From Firmicutes bacterium UBA2116 (GTDB lineage Bacteria > Bacillota > Clostridia > Tissierellales > Sedimentibacteraceae), in assembly GCA_002331025.1 (NCBI GenBank), contig DCYG01000004.1, positions 80,319 to 144,318 of the forward strand: DNA of 64,000 nucleotides, written 5' to 3'. The notes below the pieces were generated by a model. The model was not told the origin of the DNA. It did not search any database and worked only from the letters and a program-made list of their open reading frames with translations. Shown here one piece after another: positions 8,283 through 17,661 of this stretch (its first letter is position 1; each line of letters opens with the position of its first letter). Both the position numbers and the translations under genes were made by a program.

Positions 8283-10202
8283 ATGATAGTTTTATCTTGC
8301 AGCGATGTTTCTAAAAGCTACGTAGTAGATAATATAATAGAAAATGTTTCATTTTCAGTTAATGACAATGAAAAAATCGGACTAATAGGCCTTAATGGAG
8401 CCGGTAAAACAACACTGTTTAATATTTTGACCGGAAGATTAGAACCTGATTCGGGAGAAATTTACAGAGTAAAAAGCAAAAAGCTCGGTTATTTAAAACA
8501 AAATACAAAAATTGACAGCAACATGAGCATTATGGATGAAATGCTGACAATTTTTAATGATGTTATTAAAATAGAAGAGGAGCTCAGCCTTCTATCCAAT
8601 AAAATAAGCAATTTTACAGAAAATGATAATCAGTCAGAGCTTGAAAATTTAATGCACTCTTATGCTAAATTGAGTGAACAATTTGAAGAATTCGACGGAT
8701 ACGGATTTAAAAGCTTAATTCGAGGAGTTCTAAAAGGATTAGGCTTTTCTGAAAATGAATTCAATAAACCGGTTAATCTTTTAAGCGGAGGGCAGAAAAG
8801 CAGAGTTATGCTTGCAAAGCTTTTATTGGAAAAAGCAGATATCTTATTGCTTGATGAGCCGACAAACCATTTAGATATTGATGCAATTTCATGGCTGGAA
8901 AAATATATTAAAAGCTTTGGCGGTGCAGCCATAATCATATCTCACGACAGATATTTTCTGGATAATACGGTAGACAGAATCCTACTGTTGGAAAATAAAA
9001 AGTTAAGCTCATACAACGGTAATTATACTGAGTTCATGAAAAAAAGAAAACAAGAGCTTGAGCTTAAAATGAAGCAGTATGATGAATATGAAAAGGAAAT
9101 CGAAAGACAAGAAGAAATGATACGCAGACTTCACGCTTACGGCAGCAAACGAAATATCAGACAGGCATTCAGCAGGCAAAAGGCACTCGACAAAATAAAA
9201 AGGATGGATCCTCCTCAAACAGACAACAAAAAGGTTAAATTGCATTTTATACCTAAGGTAAAAAGCGGCAGAGATGTGTTAAAGGTCGAAAACTTATCTG
9301 TGAGCTATGATGAATATAATGTTTTTAAAAATATTAATATGAACATTTATAAAGGAGACAGAGCTGGTATAATCGGTCCTAACGGGATAGGAAAATCCAC
9401 ACTTTTAAAGGTTATCTCAAATAAATTGAACAAATTTAGCGGTTCTATAAGCACGGGGCATTATGTTAATATAGGTTATTACGATCAGGAGCAAACGAGC
9501 TTAGACGATGAAAATACAGTCATTGATGAAATTTGGGACTGTAATCCCGATTTAAATTATTATGACGTACGCACTATGTTGGCTCAATTCTTATTCACCG
9601 GAGATGATTTGTATAAAATAATAGGGGAACTGAGCGGTGGTGAAAAAAGCAGATTATCATTACTGAAGCTGATGACTTCAAATGCAAATTTTTTATTGAT
9701 GGACGAGCCCACAAATCATTTAGATATAGATTCAAAGGAAATGCTGGAGGATGCACTTTTAAATTATGAAGGCACTGTTTTAGTTGTATCACACGACAGA
9801 TATTTTTTAAATAAAATTGCAAATAATATTTATGATATGTCTTCTGAAGGAGTTTTTCAATACCTGGGTAATTACAATTATTACTTGCAGAAGAAAGCAG
9901 AGCTTGAAGAGGATGACGATGAAACAATTGAAGCAAAGACTAAGACACAAATAAACGCAGAAAAGAAAAAGGAACGTGAGCAGATAAGGGACAGACAAAG
10001 GCGGGAAAAATCAATAAAGAAGCTGGAAGAAATGATAGAAATGCATGAAAATAAAATTCTTGAATTGGAACTTGCATTATGTCAACCTTCGACATATGAT
10101 GACAAAGTTTTAGTTATGAACTTAAATGAAAAAATAAACATACTCAAAAATGAATTAGAACAATATTATAATGAATGGACTGAAATATTGGATAAAAAAT
10201 AG
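8283..10202 (+). CDS. ABC-F family ATPase (YdiF-like)
   Basis: 639 aa with two ABC domains and no membrane segment. Domain 1 has Walker A GLNGAGKTT near residue 40 and signature LSGGQKSR; domain 2 has GPNGIGKST near 365 and LSGGEKSR. Both have LLxDEPTNHLDID Walker B motifs. A linker rich in charged residues lies between them and a coiled coil forms the last 80 residues. ABC-F proteins act on the ribosome to aid translation or protect against antibiotics; length and layout resemble YdiF more than drug-resistance forms, though resistance is not excluded. Confidence 0.9.
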   Translation: MIVLSCSDVSKSYVVDNIIENVSFSVNDNEKIGLIGLNGAGKTTLFNILTGRLEPDSGEIYRVKSKKLGYLKQNTKIDSNMSIMDEMLTIFNDVIKIEEELSLLSNKISNFTENDNQSELENLMHSYAKLSEQFEEFDGYGFKSLIRGVLKGLGFSENEFNKPVNLLSGGQKSRVMLAKLLLEKADILLLDEPTNHLDIDAISWLEKYIKSFGGAAIIISHDRYFLDNTVDRILLLENKKLSSYNGNYTEFMKKRKQELELKMKQYDEYEKEIERQEEMIRRLHAYGSKRNIRQAFSRQKALDKIKRMDPPQTDNKKVKLHFIPKVKSGRDVLKVENLSVSYDEYNVFKNINMNIYKGDRAGIIGPNGIGKSTLLKVISNKLNKFSGSISTGHYVNIGYYDQEQTSLDDENTVIDEIWDCNPDLNYYDVRTMLAQFLFTGDDLYKIIGELSGGEKSRLSLLKLMTSNANFLLMDEPTNHLDIDSKEMLEDALLNYEGTVLVVSHDRYFLNKIANNIYDMSSEGVFQYLGNYNYYLQKKAELEEDDDETIEAKTKTQINAEKKKEREQIRDRQRREKSIKKLEEMIEMHENKILELELALCQPSTYDDKVLVMNLNEKINILKNELEQYYNEWTEILDKK

Positions 10203-10249
10203 GCAGATGACCAAATTTATAATTTAGTGTCAGTCGATTATATTGTAAA
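10203..10249 (+). repeat. Dispersed repeat family B, copy 1 (diverged)
   Basis: GCAGATGACCAAATTTAT, then AATTTAGTGTCAGTCGATTA; a diverged version of the 45-bp element seen at 18501, 26892, 26944 and 30871. Each copy can form a CCAAATT/AATTTGG hairpin. Confidence 0.75.
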
Positions 10250-10253
10250 TGTG

Positions 10254-10290
10254 AAAAGTTATCCACCCTTTGTTGAAAAGGTGTTGATAA
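10254..10290. repeat. Hairpin downstream of the ABC-F gene
   Basis: GAAAAGTTATC and GATAACTTTTC are inverted, with a nested CACC..AAGGTG pair. It lies directly before the terminator at 10308. Parts resemble DnaA boxes. Confidence 0.5.
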
Positions 10291-10307
10291 CTTTTCGCTG
10301 AAATATC

Positions 10308-10347
10308 AGTATCAACAGCTTTATCCACAACTGTTGATACTTTTTTT
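10308..10347 (+). terminator. Terminator of the ABC-F gene
   Basis: AGTATCAACAG and CTGTTGATACT form a perfect 11-bp stem around a 12-nt loop, followed by seven T. The loop contains TTATCCACA, identical to the DnaA box consensus. Confidence 0.85.
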
Positions 10348-10362
10348 AATGTTTACTGTTAA

Positions 10363-11382
10363 TTAATCTGCAAGTTTTAAATTTGGAATTGCATTTAATG
10401 ATGCATCTGAAAATTCTTTTTTTAAATATTTATAATATGCCGCGCATCCTATCATCGCTGCATTGTCAGTGCATAATATTGACGATGGTTTTAAAAATAC
10501 ATAGTTATTCTTTTTGCATTCTTTTTCAAGAGCTTCCCTTAAACTGCTGTTTGACGCTACTCCTCCTGCAAGTGCAACTATTTTACAGTTTCTTAGCTTA
10601 GCTGCCTTCATAGTTTTCATTACAAGCACATCTACTACTGCTTGCTGAAAGCTTGCAGCCACGTCCTCAGCTATAATTTCTTCATTTTTCTGTTGTTTGT
10701 TATGAATATAGTTTAAAACCGCCGATTTTAGACCACTGAAGCTAAAATCAAGAGTGTCTTCATCTATCACAGCTCTTGGGAAATTAATTGCTGCTTCATT
10801 TCCTTCCTTTGCCTTCTTCTCTATTAAAGGTCCTCCGGGATATCCAAGCCCGATAGCTCTTGCAACCTTGTCAAAGGCTTCTCCCGCAGCATCATCCCTT
10901 GTTTTTCCCATGATTTCATATTTGCCGTAATCATTGATATAAATCAGGTGCGTGTGCCCTCCCGATGCGACTAAGCAAACAAATGGAGGCTCAAGGTCTT
11001 TATTTTCTATAAAATTAGCATATATATGTCCTTCTATATGGTTTACACCTATCAACGGTTTATTCCATGCATAAGACAGTCCTTTAGCATAGTTAACACC
11101 TACCAACAGTGCTCCCACCAATCCCGGGCCGTAGGTAACGGCAACGGCATCTATATTATCACAACTTACATTTGCTTTTATAATAGCTTCATTCACAACG
11201 TCGCTTATATTTTCAATATGCTTTCTGGACGCAACTTCAGGAACGACTCCACCGTATTGCTTATGTATTTCTATTTGAGATGATATTATATTGGACAAAA
11301 CATTTCTTCCGTTTTCAACAATTGAACATGCTGTTTCATCACACGAAGATTCTATAGCAAGTATTAATACATTATCTTTCAT
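10363..11382 (-). CDS. tsaD: tRNA N6-threonylcarbamoyladenosine transferase
   Basis: 339 aa. Transfers the threonylcarbamoyl group to A37 of ANN-decoding tRNAs with TsaB/TsaE. Seen: ASKHA start ILAIESSCDETACSIV, the Fe-binding HIEGH motif near residue 110, SGGHTHL near 135, and the late ALAGGVASN motif. ATG 11382 is chosen because GGAGG lies just upstream and homologues begin here; a further upstream start lacks an RBS. Partners tsaB and tsaE are not nearby. Confidence 0.97.
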   Translation of the reverse strand: MKDNVLILAIESSCDETACSIVENGRNVLSNIISSQIEIHKQYGGVVPEVASRKHIENISDVVNEAIIKANVSCDNIDAVAVTYGPGLVGALLVGVNYAKGLSYAWNKPLIGVNHIEGHIYANFIENKDLEPPFVCLVASGGHTHLIYINDYGKYEIMGKTRDDAAGEAFDKVARAIGLGYPGGPLIEKKAKEGNEAAINFPRAVIDEDTLDFSFSGLKSAVLNYIHNKQQKNEEIIAEDVAASFQQAVVDVLVMKTMKAAKLRNCKIVALAGGVASNSSLREALEKECKKNNYVFLKPSSILCTDNAAMIGCAAYYKYLKKEFSDASLNAIPNLKLAD

Positions 11383-11423
11383 GATTTCCTCCTGTTTACA
11401 ATTGTTCTGATTATACCACTGAT

Positions 11424-11568
11424 GCAATGGATTGGCAATAGGTTAGCAATGGATTAGCCATGGACAGGCAATGGGTCAAAAAAAGGATTTATACCGAAGG
11501 TATAAATCCTAAATCATTTTCAATTGCTTATCAATCACAAGTCTATTGCTCATCCATTGACTAGTCGA
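11424..11568. repeat. Repeat family C, copy 1: tandem CAATGG-type units in inverted halves
   Basis: The left half has units like GCAATGGATTGGCAATAGG and the right half has CAATTGCTTATCAATC plus CTATTGCTCATCC. The two halves are roughly inverted and flank the terminator at 11484-11510. A similar array lies at 25715-25825. Confidence 0.65.
11477..11510 (-). terminator. Terminator of the DUF3798 transporter operon
   Basis: On the minus strand AGGATTTATACC-TTC-GGTATAAATCCT is a perfect 12-bp stem with a very tight loop (a UUCG tetraloop closed by C-G), followed by seven T. Confidence 0.92.
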
Positions 11569-12859
11569 GGGTTATTTTTCCTTTTTTATTTGTTCTCCAA
11601 ACGTGAAGTCCTAATGCCAATCCGATTACACCATATACCATGAAGGTTCTGAAATATTCTCCCAGCAGTGCATTACCGAATACTGATAATCCTATTTCAG
11701 GAGACATAATAAACATAGAGTTAAACAATAATGTACCTAGTATGGCATGTCTTATATTAGCTTTCTGGGTAGAAGCACCTCCAACCAAGAGACACGCAAC
11801 CGAGAACATGCCTATTTGTGTATGAGCTCCGTAGGTGTTTAATGTACCCATGTTCTGTAAATACATAATTTGACCCCATGCTGCCAATACTGTTGAAATC
11901 ATAGTTGCTATCAACCTTGTTCTGTCGACATTGATACCCGAGACCTCAGCTATATGCTGACTTTGACCAACGCTTCTGAAATCCTGACCCAACTTGGTAC
12001 TAAGAATTTTTTCACTGAATATACAAAGTCCTATAATCAAAAGACCTGTTACTACGGGAACCTTTCTTACCATCATTAGGGATGATTTCGTTGTAATTGC
12101 ATGTACACTTATTGCTATCAATACTAAGCATATAGCCATATTGATATAAGTCATAATTTTATTACTTTTAGTAAATGTCGGCTTCTTATTATTCTTAACG
12201 TATCTGATAACCTGAAGCAATAATATAGCGGCAGCAACTGCTAATACCGCCCACATAAACGGCATCTGAAGGATGTTGTCAAGTGCATACTTAAGTCCTC
12301 CGTCCTTAACGGGTACTAAGTCAACTGTCATTCTTATACCGACGCCATCCGGCTTAATCATCGGATGGTTTGCAGGAACCTTAATGATAACTCCCACTGC
12401 AAAAAGGAATAAGAACTGGTAGAGACCATTCGCAAAATAACCTACTATTAAGCTGGCTATCATTTCTTGTCCTCTTGTTTTGTTGTACAATACACCCGTA
12501 AAGTAACCAAACAATGCAGCTATTGGGAATGCAATCAATAAGGTCAACATTAATCCCATAACACCGCCCATATCAAAGTATCTTATAATGGCAATCGCAA
12601 TCTGACCTGCCATTGCACCTACAACTATTCCGAAATTAAGACCAAGACCTGCAACAACCGGTATAATCAGAGATAATACCAAGAAAGCATTTCTGAAGAA
12701 TCTGCTTGAAAGTTCAGTTAAAAAGTAGTTTACCGTTACACCGTCAGAAACCATAAATCCAAAAATAGTAAAAAGAACAAATATTATGGTAACTATATTG
12801 TCCGCTATCCATGATGATTTTTTCACTTGTAATCTTTCCTGAGTTGGTACGTTATTCAT
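11561..12859 (-). CDS. ABC transporter permease (BPD_transp_2 type), second subunit
   Basis: 432 aa, about ten membrane segments, branched-chain/simple-sugar/nucleoside permease type. It shares a late motif with its neighbour (SGINVDRTRLIATMISTVL here, SGIDINRNRIKANVLSTVL there), so the two permeases are paralogues that should form a heterodimer. Its ATG shares a base with the stop of the upstream permease (TAATG at 12859), indicating translational coupling. Substrate unknown. Confidence 0.88.
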   Translation of the reverse strand: MNNVPTQERLQVKKSSWIADNIVTIIFVLFTIFGFMVSDGVTVNYFLTELSSRFFRNAFLVLSLIIPVVAGLGLNFGIVVGAMAGQIAIAIIRYFDMGGVMGLMLTLLIAFPIAALFGYFTGVLYNKTRGQEMIASLIVGYFANGLYQFLFLFAVGVIIKVPANHPMIKPDGVGIRMTVDLVPVKDGGLKYALDNILQMPFMWAVLAVAAAILLLQVIRYVKNNKKPTFTKSNKIMTYINMAICLVLIAISVHAITTKSSLMMVRKVPVVTGLLIIGLCIFSEKILSTKLGQDFRSVGQSQHIAEVSGINVDRTRLIATMISTVLAAWGQIMYLQNMGTLNTYGAHTQIGMFSVACLLVGGASTQKANIRHAILGTLLFNSMFIMSPEIGLSVFGNALLGEYFRTFMVYGVIGLALGLHVWRTNKKGKITLD

Positions 12860-13935
12860 TATTTACCGCCTCCTTTTACTTGAGTTAAAGCATAAAGGAT
12901 TATACCATTTTGAATTATCATACGAAGTATCTCCGATAAATCCGTACCTTCAAACAATTGGTTAGCAACGGGCAATGCTGTTGTCAGCAGTCCCTGGAAT
13001 ATTAAAACTCCTATTAATACGTGTGATACCTTTGCTCTTGACGCAGTAGCACCACCGATTAATACAGCTGCCACCGCGGGGAAAGCCATCATTAACGGAG
13101 CGTTATACAACTGTGTATATCCGTATCCCTGGGAATATACAATTATACCTACCGCTCCTAATACTGTAGATAATACATTTGCCTTAATTCTGTTTCTGTT
13201 AATATCAATACCTGATGCCTGCGCAAATCTAGGGTTAATGCCTCCTGCAGATATTGCAACACCCGATTTGGATCTGAAATACATCCATACTATAATACAG
13301 CATAAAAAGAGTATTAAAAGCATTCCTGTGGGAATTATTATCCCTTTTTCTCCGCCTATTGTAAATCTCCATAGATTACTCAATATATGAGCTCCCTCTA
13401 CGGCATCAAGCTGTATAGTTTCTCTGAGACCTGTCCCCATGAACCATCCCATTTTTTTGTTTGTAAAGGGAATCATTAACCATGCAAGACACATAAAAGC
13501 GGAAATAGAAAAACCTGTATAGGTTGCTATTGTCATTTCAGAGCCCTTCACGGCATTTAAAAGCTTTCCGTACAGATATCCCACTATAACCGCAAATATT
13601 ATTGCTAAAGCAAGTGATACAAATAACCATCCAAAGCCCATATAATTAAATTCTATTGCCAAAACCATTGCGAATAGTCCGCAAACAATACCCACCGGTA
13701 ATGCAAAGTTTGGACCTGTACCAGATTGGATGGAAGGAACCATGGCAAGCACCAGAATACCGTTCATTCCCGCTCTTTTTATGGTGTCGCTCATAAGAGT
13801 AGTCATTGAAATTCCTAATGCGCCTCCGGCAATTAATAATATTACCCAGAAAACACCTATGATTAAAGTAGGCAATCCAATCGCGTTAACTATATCTTTG
13901 AAATTAGATTTTTTATTTTCTTTTGCTCCAACCAT
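12859..13935 (-). CDS. ABC transporter permease (BPD_transp_2 type), first subunit
   Basis: 358 aa, about nine to ten membrane segments, with the SGIDINRNRIKANVLSTVL loop that contacts the ATPase. It overlaps the ATPase stop (TAATG at 13935) and the next permease start, so the three are translated as a block. It forms the inner-membrane channel with its paralogue. Confidence 0.88.
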   Translation of the reverse strand: MVGAKENKKSNFKDIVNAIGLPTLIIGVFWVILLIAGGALGISMTTLMSDTIKRAGMNGILVLAMVPSIQSGTGPNFALPVGIVCGLFAMVLAIEFNYMGFGWLFVSLALAIIFAVIVGYLYGKLLNAVKGSEMTIATYTGFSISAFMCLAWLMIPFTNKKMGWFMGTGLRETIQLDAVEGAHILSNLWRFTIGGEKGIIIPTGMLLILFLCCIIVWMYFRSKSGVAISAGGINPRFAQASGIDINRNRIKANVLSTVLGAVGIIVYSQGYGYTQLYNAPLMMAFPAVAAVLIGGATASRAKVSHVLIGVLIFQGLLTTALPVANQLFEGTDLSEILRMIIQNGIILYALTQVKGGGK

Positions 13936-15527
13936 TATGCTTCACTCCCTTCAACATGACGTTGACTTCCGGACATCATCAAACCAAATTGAGCATCTTC
14001 CGCATCGGGTGCAAGTACACCTTCAACCTTTCCTTCACATACAATTACTATTCTGTCGCAGATGCTCCTAAGTTCTGCTAATTCTGAGGAAGTCATAACG
14101 ATTGTCATTCCATATTCTTCATTTAATTTCTTTAATAAATCTAACACCAATTTTTTCGCACCTATGTCAATTCCTCTTGTAGGCTCTGATACCAAAAGAA
14201 GTGTCGGATTCAATGTAAGTGCTCTAGCAACACATACTTTTTGCTGATTACCGCCGCTTAAGCTGCCGGCTTTTTGCAATGAAGACGTACATCTGATGTC
14301 AAGATCAGCTATCATTTTTTTGCCGTGACTTCTGATCTTACCGGAATCCTTAAATTTCAAAGGTCCTAATTCTATCAAGAAGTCATTGTGAATTTGCATA
14401 GCGGAAAAGGCAATATTTTCTTCAATTGATTCATCAAGCAGCAATCCGACACCTTTTCTGTCTTCACTTACGAAAGCAAGTCCTGATTTAATAGCTGCTT
14501 TTGGGTCGTTCAGAGATAACTTCTGCCCGTTAAATGTTACTTCGCCGCTTGAAGGATAAATACCCATAAGACCATTAGCAAGTCCAAGCTTACCTTGTCC
14601 TGCCAATCCGCCTATACCAACTATTTCACCTTTTTTAACATCCAGATTTATTCCTTTTACTCTTTCGCCGGGCATTGCAACGTTCAGGTTATTTATACTC
14701 AATATCGTTTCATCACTAATATTCTTATCAGATTTTCCGCTTCTTTCTATTGTAATCTTTCTGCCAACCATCAATTGAGCAATTTCAACCGTACTTGTAT
14801 CCTTTATATCCTTAGTTGCTACGTGCTCACCGTCCCTCAATACAGTTACTTTGTCAGCTACATCAACTATTTCATCCAATCTATGACTAATAAATATAAT
14901 TCCTATTCCCTTTTGAGCCAATTTTTTAATAGCATTAAGTAAATTTTTGGCTTCAGTTTCAGCTAAAACTGCAGTCGGCTCATCAAATACCAAAATTTTA
15001 ATTCCTGTTTTATCTATTTCGCGGGCTATTTCAATAAATTGCATGTGCCCGACAGGAAGACCTGCAACCGGCAAAAATTCATCGATATCCATATCAAGAA
15101 CATCGAGTGCCTTTCTTGCGTCTTCATTCATTTTCTTCTTATCTAAAGATTCCAATCTTTTGCCTAATACCGTACTCACAATATTTGGCTTAGTAATTTC
15201 TCTGTTTAATTTAATGTTTTCCGTAATAGTAAAGCCGGGAATAAGCATAAATTCCTGATGAACCATTCCTATTCCAAGTTCCATGGCAGCATGAGGTGAT
15301 TTAACATTAACCTCTTGACCTTCAAGTTCTATTTTACCATCAAAGCCACCGGTTGAATGGATGACAGGCATGCCGAAGAGAATATTCATCAAGGTTGACT
15401 TTCCTGCTCCGTTTTCACCGATTAAGGCTAAAATTTCACCTTTGTTCAGCTCGATATTTATATCTTTTAATACTTTGTTTCCGGAGTATTCCTTTGAAAC
15501 ATTTTTTAAGCTTAGAAGGTTGCTCAT
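13935..15527 (-). CDS. ABC transporter ATP-binding protein with two ABC domains
   Basis: 530 aa. Domain 1: Walker A GENGAGKST near residue 38 and Walker B ILVFDEPTAVL; its signature is degenerate (LPVGHMQFIEIA). Domain 2: degenerate Walker A (GLAGQGKLG near 290) but intact LSGGNQQK signature. This asymmetric pattern is normal for sugar/nucleoside (RbsA/YufO) ATPases. Start at 15527 has a GGAGG 5 nt upstream; the upstream extension to 15599 has no RBS and runs into the intergenic hairpin. Confidence 0.93.
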   Translation of the reverse strand: MSNLLSLKNVSKEYSGNKVLKDINIELNKGEILALIGENGAGKSTLMNILFGMPVIHSTGGFDGKIELEGQEVNVKSPHAAMELGIGMVHQEFMLIPGFTITENIKLNREITKPNIVSTVLGKRLESLDKKKMNEDARKALDVLDMDIDEFLPVAGLPVGHMQFIEIAREIDKTGIKILVFDEPTAVLAETEAKNLLNAIKKLAQKGIGIIFISHRLDEIVDVADKVTVLRDGEHVATKDIKDTSTVEIAQLMVGRKITIERSGKSDKNISDETILSINNLNVAMPGERVKGINLDVKKGEIVGIGGLAGQGKLGLANGLMGIYPSSGEVTFNGQKLSLNDPKAAIKSGLAFVSEDRKGVGLLLDESIEENIAFSAMQIHNDFLIELGPLKFKDSGKIRSHGKKMIADLDIRCTSSLQKAGSLSGGNQQKVCVARALTLNPTLLLVSEPTRGIDIGAKKLVLDLLKKLNEEYGMTIVMTSSELAELRSICDRIVIVCEGKVEGVLAPDAEDAQFGLMMSGSQRHVEGSEA

Positions 15528-15558
15528 ATTTACCTCCTTGAGTAAATTTTTCCATAAA

Positions 15559-15604
15559 AAGGAATGTAGCGGAAGCTCTAGATCGAAACTCCGAAACATT
15601 CCTT
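15559..15604 (-). promoter_or_regulatory. Intercistronic stem-loop between binding protein and ATPase genes
   Basis: AAGGAATGT and ACATTCCTT pair, with an inner CGGA/TCCG helix. There is no T-run. Such hairpins after binding-protein genes usually stabilise the upstream mRNA so that more binding protein than transporter is made. Confidence 0.6.
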
Positions 15605-15634
15605 AATTTCAATTAAATCATCTAATCACTATTT

Positions 15635-16864
15635 TTAGTTTATAATGTGTTCTTCACCATAAGTTAAGAAATCCATCATTATCAATCTGTATGTAGGGAA
15701 TTCTGCTCCTGCTTCTACATAAGTAGTAGTTGTAACTGCTATACCATTTGCATATTCAGTCATCAATGCTTCTAATACATCAATGTCAAGCTCATCGCCT
15801 ACTTCATCGTTTATCCATTTAATTGCATATTCACCTGCTGCTACAGTGTTCATCATAGCTACAGGAACAGGCCATGTTGAGAATCTTCCAAGAACGCCTT
15901 TTTCATCAAGCTTTTTAGCTGTTTCGCTTATTACTTGTGCCATTGCATCAGCAGTGTATCCAACTGATTCAATACCAAGAGCTGATGGGAATCCATGATA
16001 TGGTGACGGACAGCATGGTTGTGGATATATAGCTCCTGCATCAACACTTGCTTTGATTAACGGAGTTTGCATTCCACAGTTTGTTGAGAAGAATGCAGTA
16101 TCTACACCATATTTATCTACCATCTTCGGAACATCTTCAAGAATGAATTGTTGTGCACCTGGTAAGCCAGCGTCTCCTGTTGGGTCCGGAGCTGTAGCAT
16201 CAACAAATTCTATACCTATTTCTTCACATTTAGCTTTCATAAGATCTCTTCTTGATGAAAGAAGAACGATTGACATATGTCTCGGGAATGAATAATGTAC
16301 TAAAGTCTTAGCTCCTAATTTTTGAGCTTGTAAAGGAATATTGTCACCCATTCCTAACTCATCTGCCTGTAATATTAAATCTGCTCTTGCAGCAACGTCA
16401 GGCGGATTTTCCTGTGGTTGACAATAAGCAATAAACAGATCATCACGAGTTTCCAATAATTTATCAACTGCTGCATTTGTTCCCGGAACAGCCTGATTAA
16501 CTATTAAAGCCTTAATTTCTGGGTCAGAACCAAGCTTAGTAACGATACTGATCATTTGCTCTTGTTCTGTCATGAAGTTGTCCGGCCACATTACATGAAC
16601 AACCTTGTCTTCACCATATTTTTCAACCAATTCTTGTGCTGAACGGTACTCTTCTTCATTTTGAGAAAGAGTATTTGTTACAATTGCAATTTTACCTTCA
16701 AAAGCTGCAGCAGCTTCCGGTGCAGGCGCAGGTGCAGGTGTTTCTGAATTTGGTGTTTCAGGTGCAGGTGCTGGATCTGGTGCCGGTGCTTCTGCAGGTT
16801 GACTACATGCAGCTAAGCTGAACACCATCATAAGCACTAGCAAAATACTTATAACTTTTTTCAT
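15635..16864 (-). CDS. DUF3798 substrate-binding lipoprotein of an ABC importer
   Basis: 409 aa. Signal peptide with lipobox FSLAAC near residue 20, then a Pro/Ala/Glu linker (residues 24-55), then a periplasmic-binding-protein-like DUF3798 domain beginning KIAIVTNTLSQNEEEY. It is first in an operon with the ATPase and two permeases and would deliver an unknown ligand. The companion transporter subunits resemble simple-sugar/nucleoside systems. AGGAGGG precedes the ATG. Confidence 0.9.
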   Translation of the reverse strand: MKKVISILLVLMMVFSLAACSQPAEAPAPDPAPAPETPNSETPAPAPAPEAAAAFEGKIAIVTNTLSQNEEEYRSAQELVEKYGEDKVVHVMWPDNFMTEQEQMISIVTKLGSDPEIKALIVNQAVPGTNAAVDKLLETRDDLFIAYCQPQENPPDVAARADLILQADELGMGDNIPLQAQKLGAKTLVHYSFPRHMSIVLLSSRRDLMKAKCEEIGIEFVDATAPDPTGDAGLPGAQQFILEDVPKMVDKYGVDTAFFSTNCGMQTPLIKASVDAGAIYPQPCCPSPYHGFPSALGIESVGYTADAMAQVISETAKKLDEKGVLGRFSTWPVPVAMMNTVAAGEYAIKWINDEVGDELDIDVLEALMTEYANGIAVTTTTYVEAGAEFPTYRLIMMDFLTYGEEHIIN

Positions 16865-16903
16865 CTTGTCCCTCCTAATTAAATAAAAACTTTACCTTTT
16901 TTT

Positions 16904-16932
16904 ATTATAATTGAATATATATTAATTGTCAA
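16904..16932 (-). promoter_or_regulatory. Consensus promoter of the DUF3798 operon
   Basis: On the minus strand TTGACA (16932-16927), exactly 17 bp, TATAAT (16909-16904); about 40 bp before the start codon. A perfect sigma-A match predicts high expression. Confidence 0.85.
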
Positions 16933-17178
16933 ATAATAATTGAAATTACCTTTCTTTCCATATGTTATAAATTTGGTAAAAACTGAATTAAAATGAAAAC
17001 GATTATTTATAATTATTGTTTATTTTTATAAATTAGCACACGTTTTCTTCTTAGTAATTTTAACCTCCTTATGTTTATTAGCCATTTTTTCAATAAAATA
17101 CCTAATTTATAATATTAACTTTTATTAAAATGCTTTTCATATTTATTAACAAAATTGCATGATATATATTTAACTTTC
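16933..17178. other. AT-rich intergenic stretch with no recognised gene
   Basis: Between the DUF3798 promoter and the hairpin at 17179. It holds a perfect AAGGAGG on the minus strand (17070-17064) followed by a 10-codon frame beginning with ATT at 17058, and an overlapping 19-codon ATG frame. I see no conserved RNA or longer coding signal. Confidence 0.5.
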
Positions 17179-17194
17179 GGAGGGTTTCCCCTCC
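17179..17194 (-). terminator. Short hairpin after the 17204-17518 gene
   Basis: GGAGGG-GAAA-CCCTCC on the minus strand, a 6-bp GC-rich stem with GNRA loop; no clear T-run follows. Confidence 0.45.
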
Positions 17195-17203
17195 TAAAAA
17201 TTA

Positions 17204-17518
17204 CTATAGTGAATCTAAAAATTTTTTCATTTTCTTTCTTTGTTCCGGACTTAAAAACATTTCAAAATTTTTCAAATCTTGAATTTTCTTCCGATATTCT
17301 TCTTCCCCATATTGCTCTTTTAATTTTTTGCTCATATTTTTTGCGTCTCTCAAAATTTCATCCTCAGATTTGCCGTTATATTTTTCCTTAAACTCTTTAA
17401 ATTGTTTATTATTAATAAATTCATTAATATTTTTGTCATTTGCCGCTTTTTTAAACTCTTTACTCTCAGCTATTTTATTTAAATTGTCATCATCAAAACT
17501 TTTAAAAAATTTAGCCAT
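17204..17518 (-). CDS. Small charged hypothetical protein
   Basis: 104 aa, not recognised. Very rich in Lys, Glu, Asp, Asn and Phe, predicted mostly helical, no signal or membrane segment (MAKFFKSFDDDNLNKIAES at the start). A clear GGAGG precedes ATG 17519-side. It lies divergent from another unknown gene at 17662. Both may be lineage-specific. Confidence 0.7.
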   Translation of the reverse strand: MAKFFKSFDDDNLNKIAESKEFKKAANDKNINEFINNKQFKEFKEKYNGKSEDEILRDAKNMSKKLKEQYGEEEYRKKIQDLKNFEMFLSPEQRKKMKKFLDSL

Positions 17519-17661
17519 TTAAATACCTCCATTCATATTACATAATATGCCAAAGAAAAGGATTGATTACTATTTAATTTTAATTTCAGCGGCTATACGT
17601 GTAACACAACTTATGGTATTGAATAAAATGTTATATTAAGTTTAAGTAAGAAGGTGATATT

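Noticed and set aside
10254..10347. Replication origin based on DnaA-like boxes
   Set aside because: Only two or three boxes, no dnaA/dnaN genes nearby, and the sequence works as a terminator; kept only as a low-interest finding.
15528..15599. N-terminal extension of the ABC ATPase
   Set aside because: No RBS at 15599, and the segment is an intercistronic hairpin; GGAGG supports 15527.
16865..17178. Riboswitch upstream of the DUF3798 operon
   Set aside because: The promoter is only about 40 bp before the start codon, leaving no room for an aptamer.
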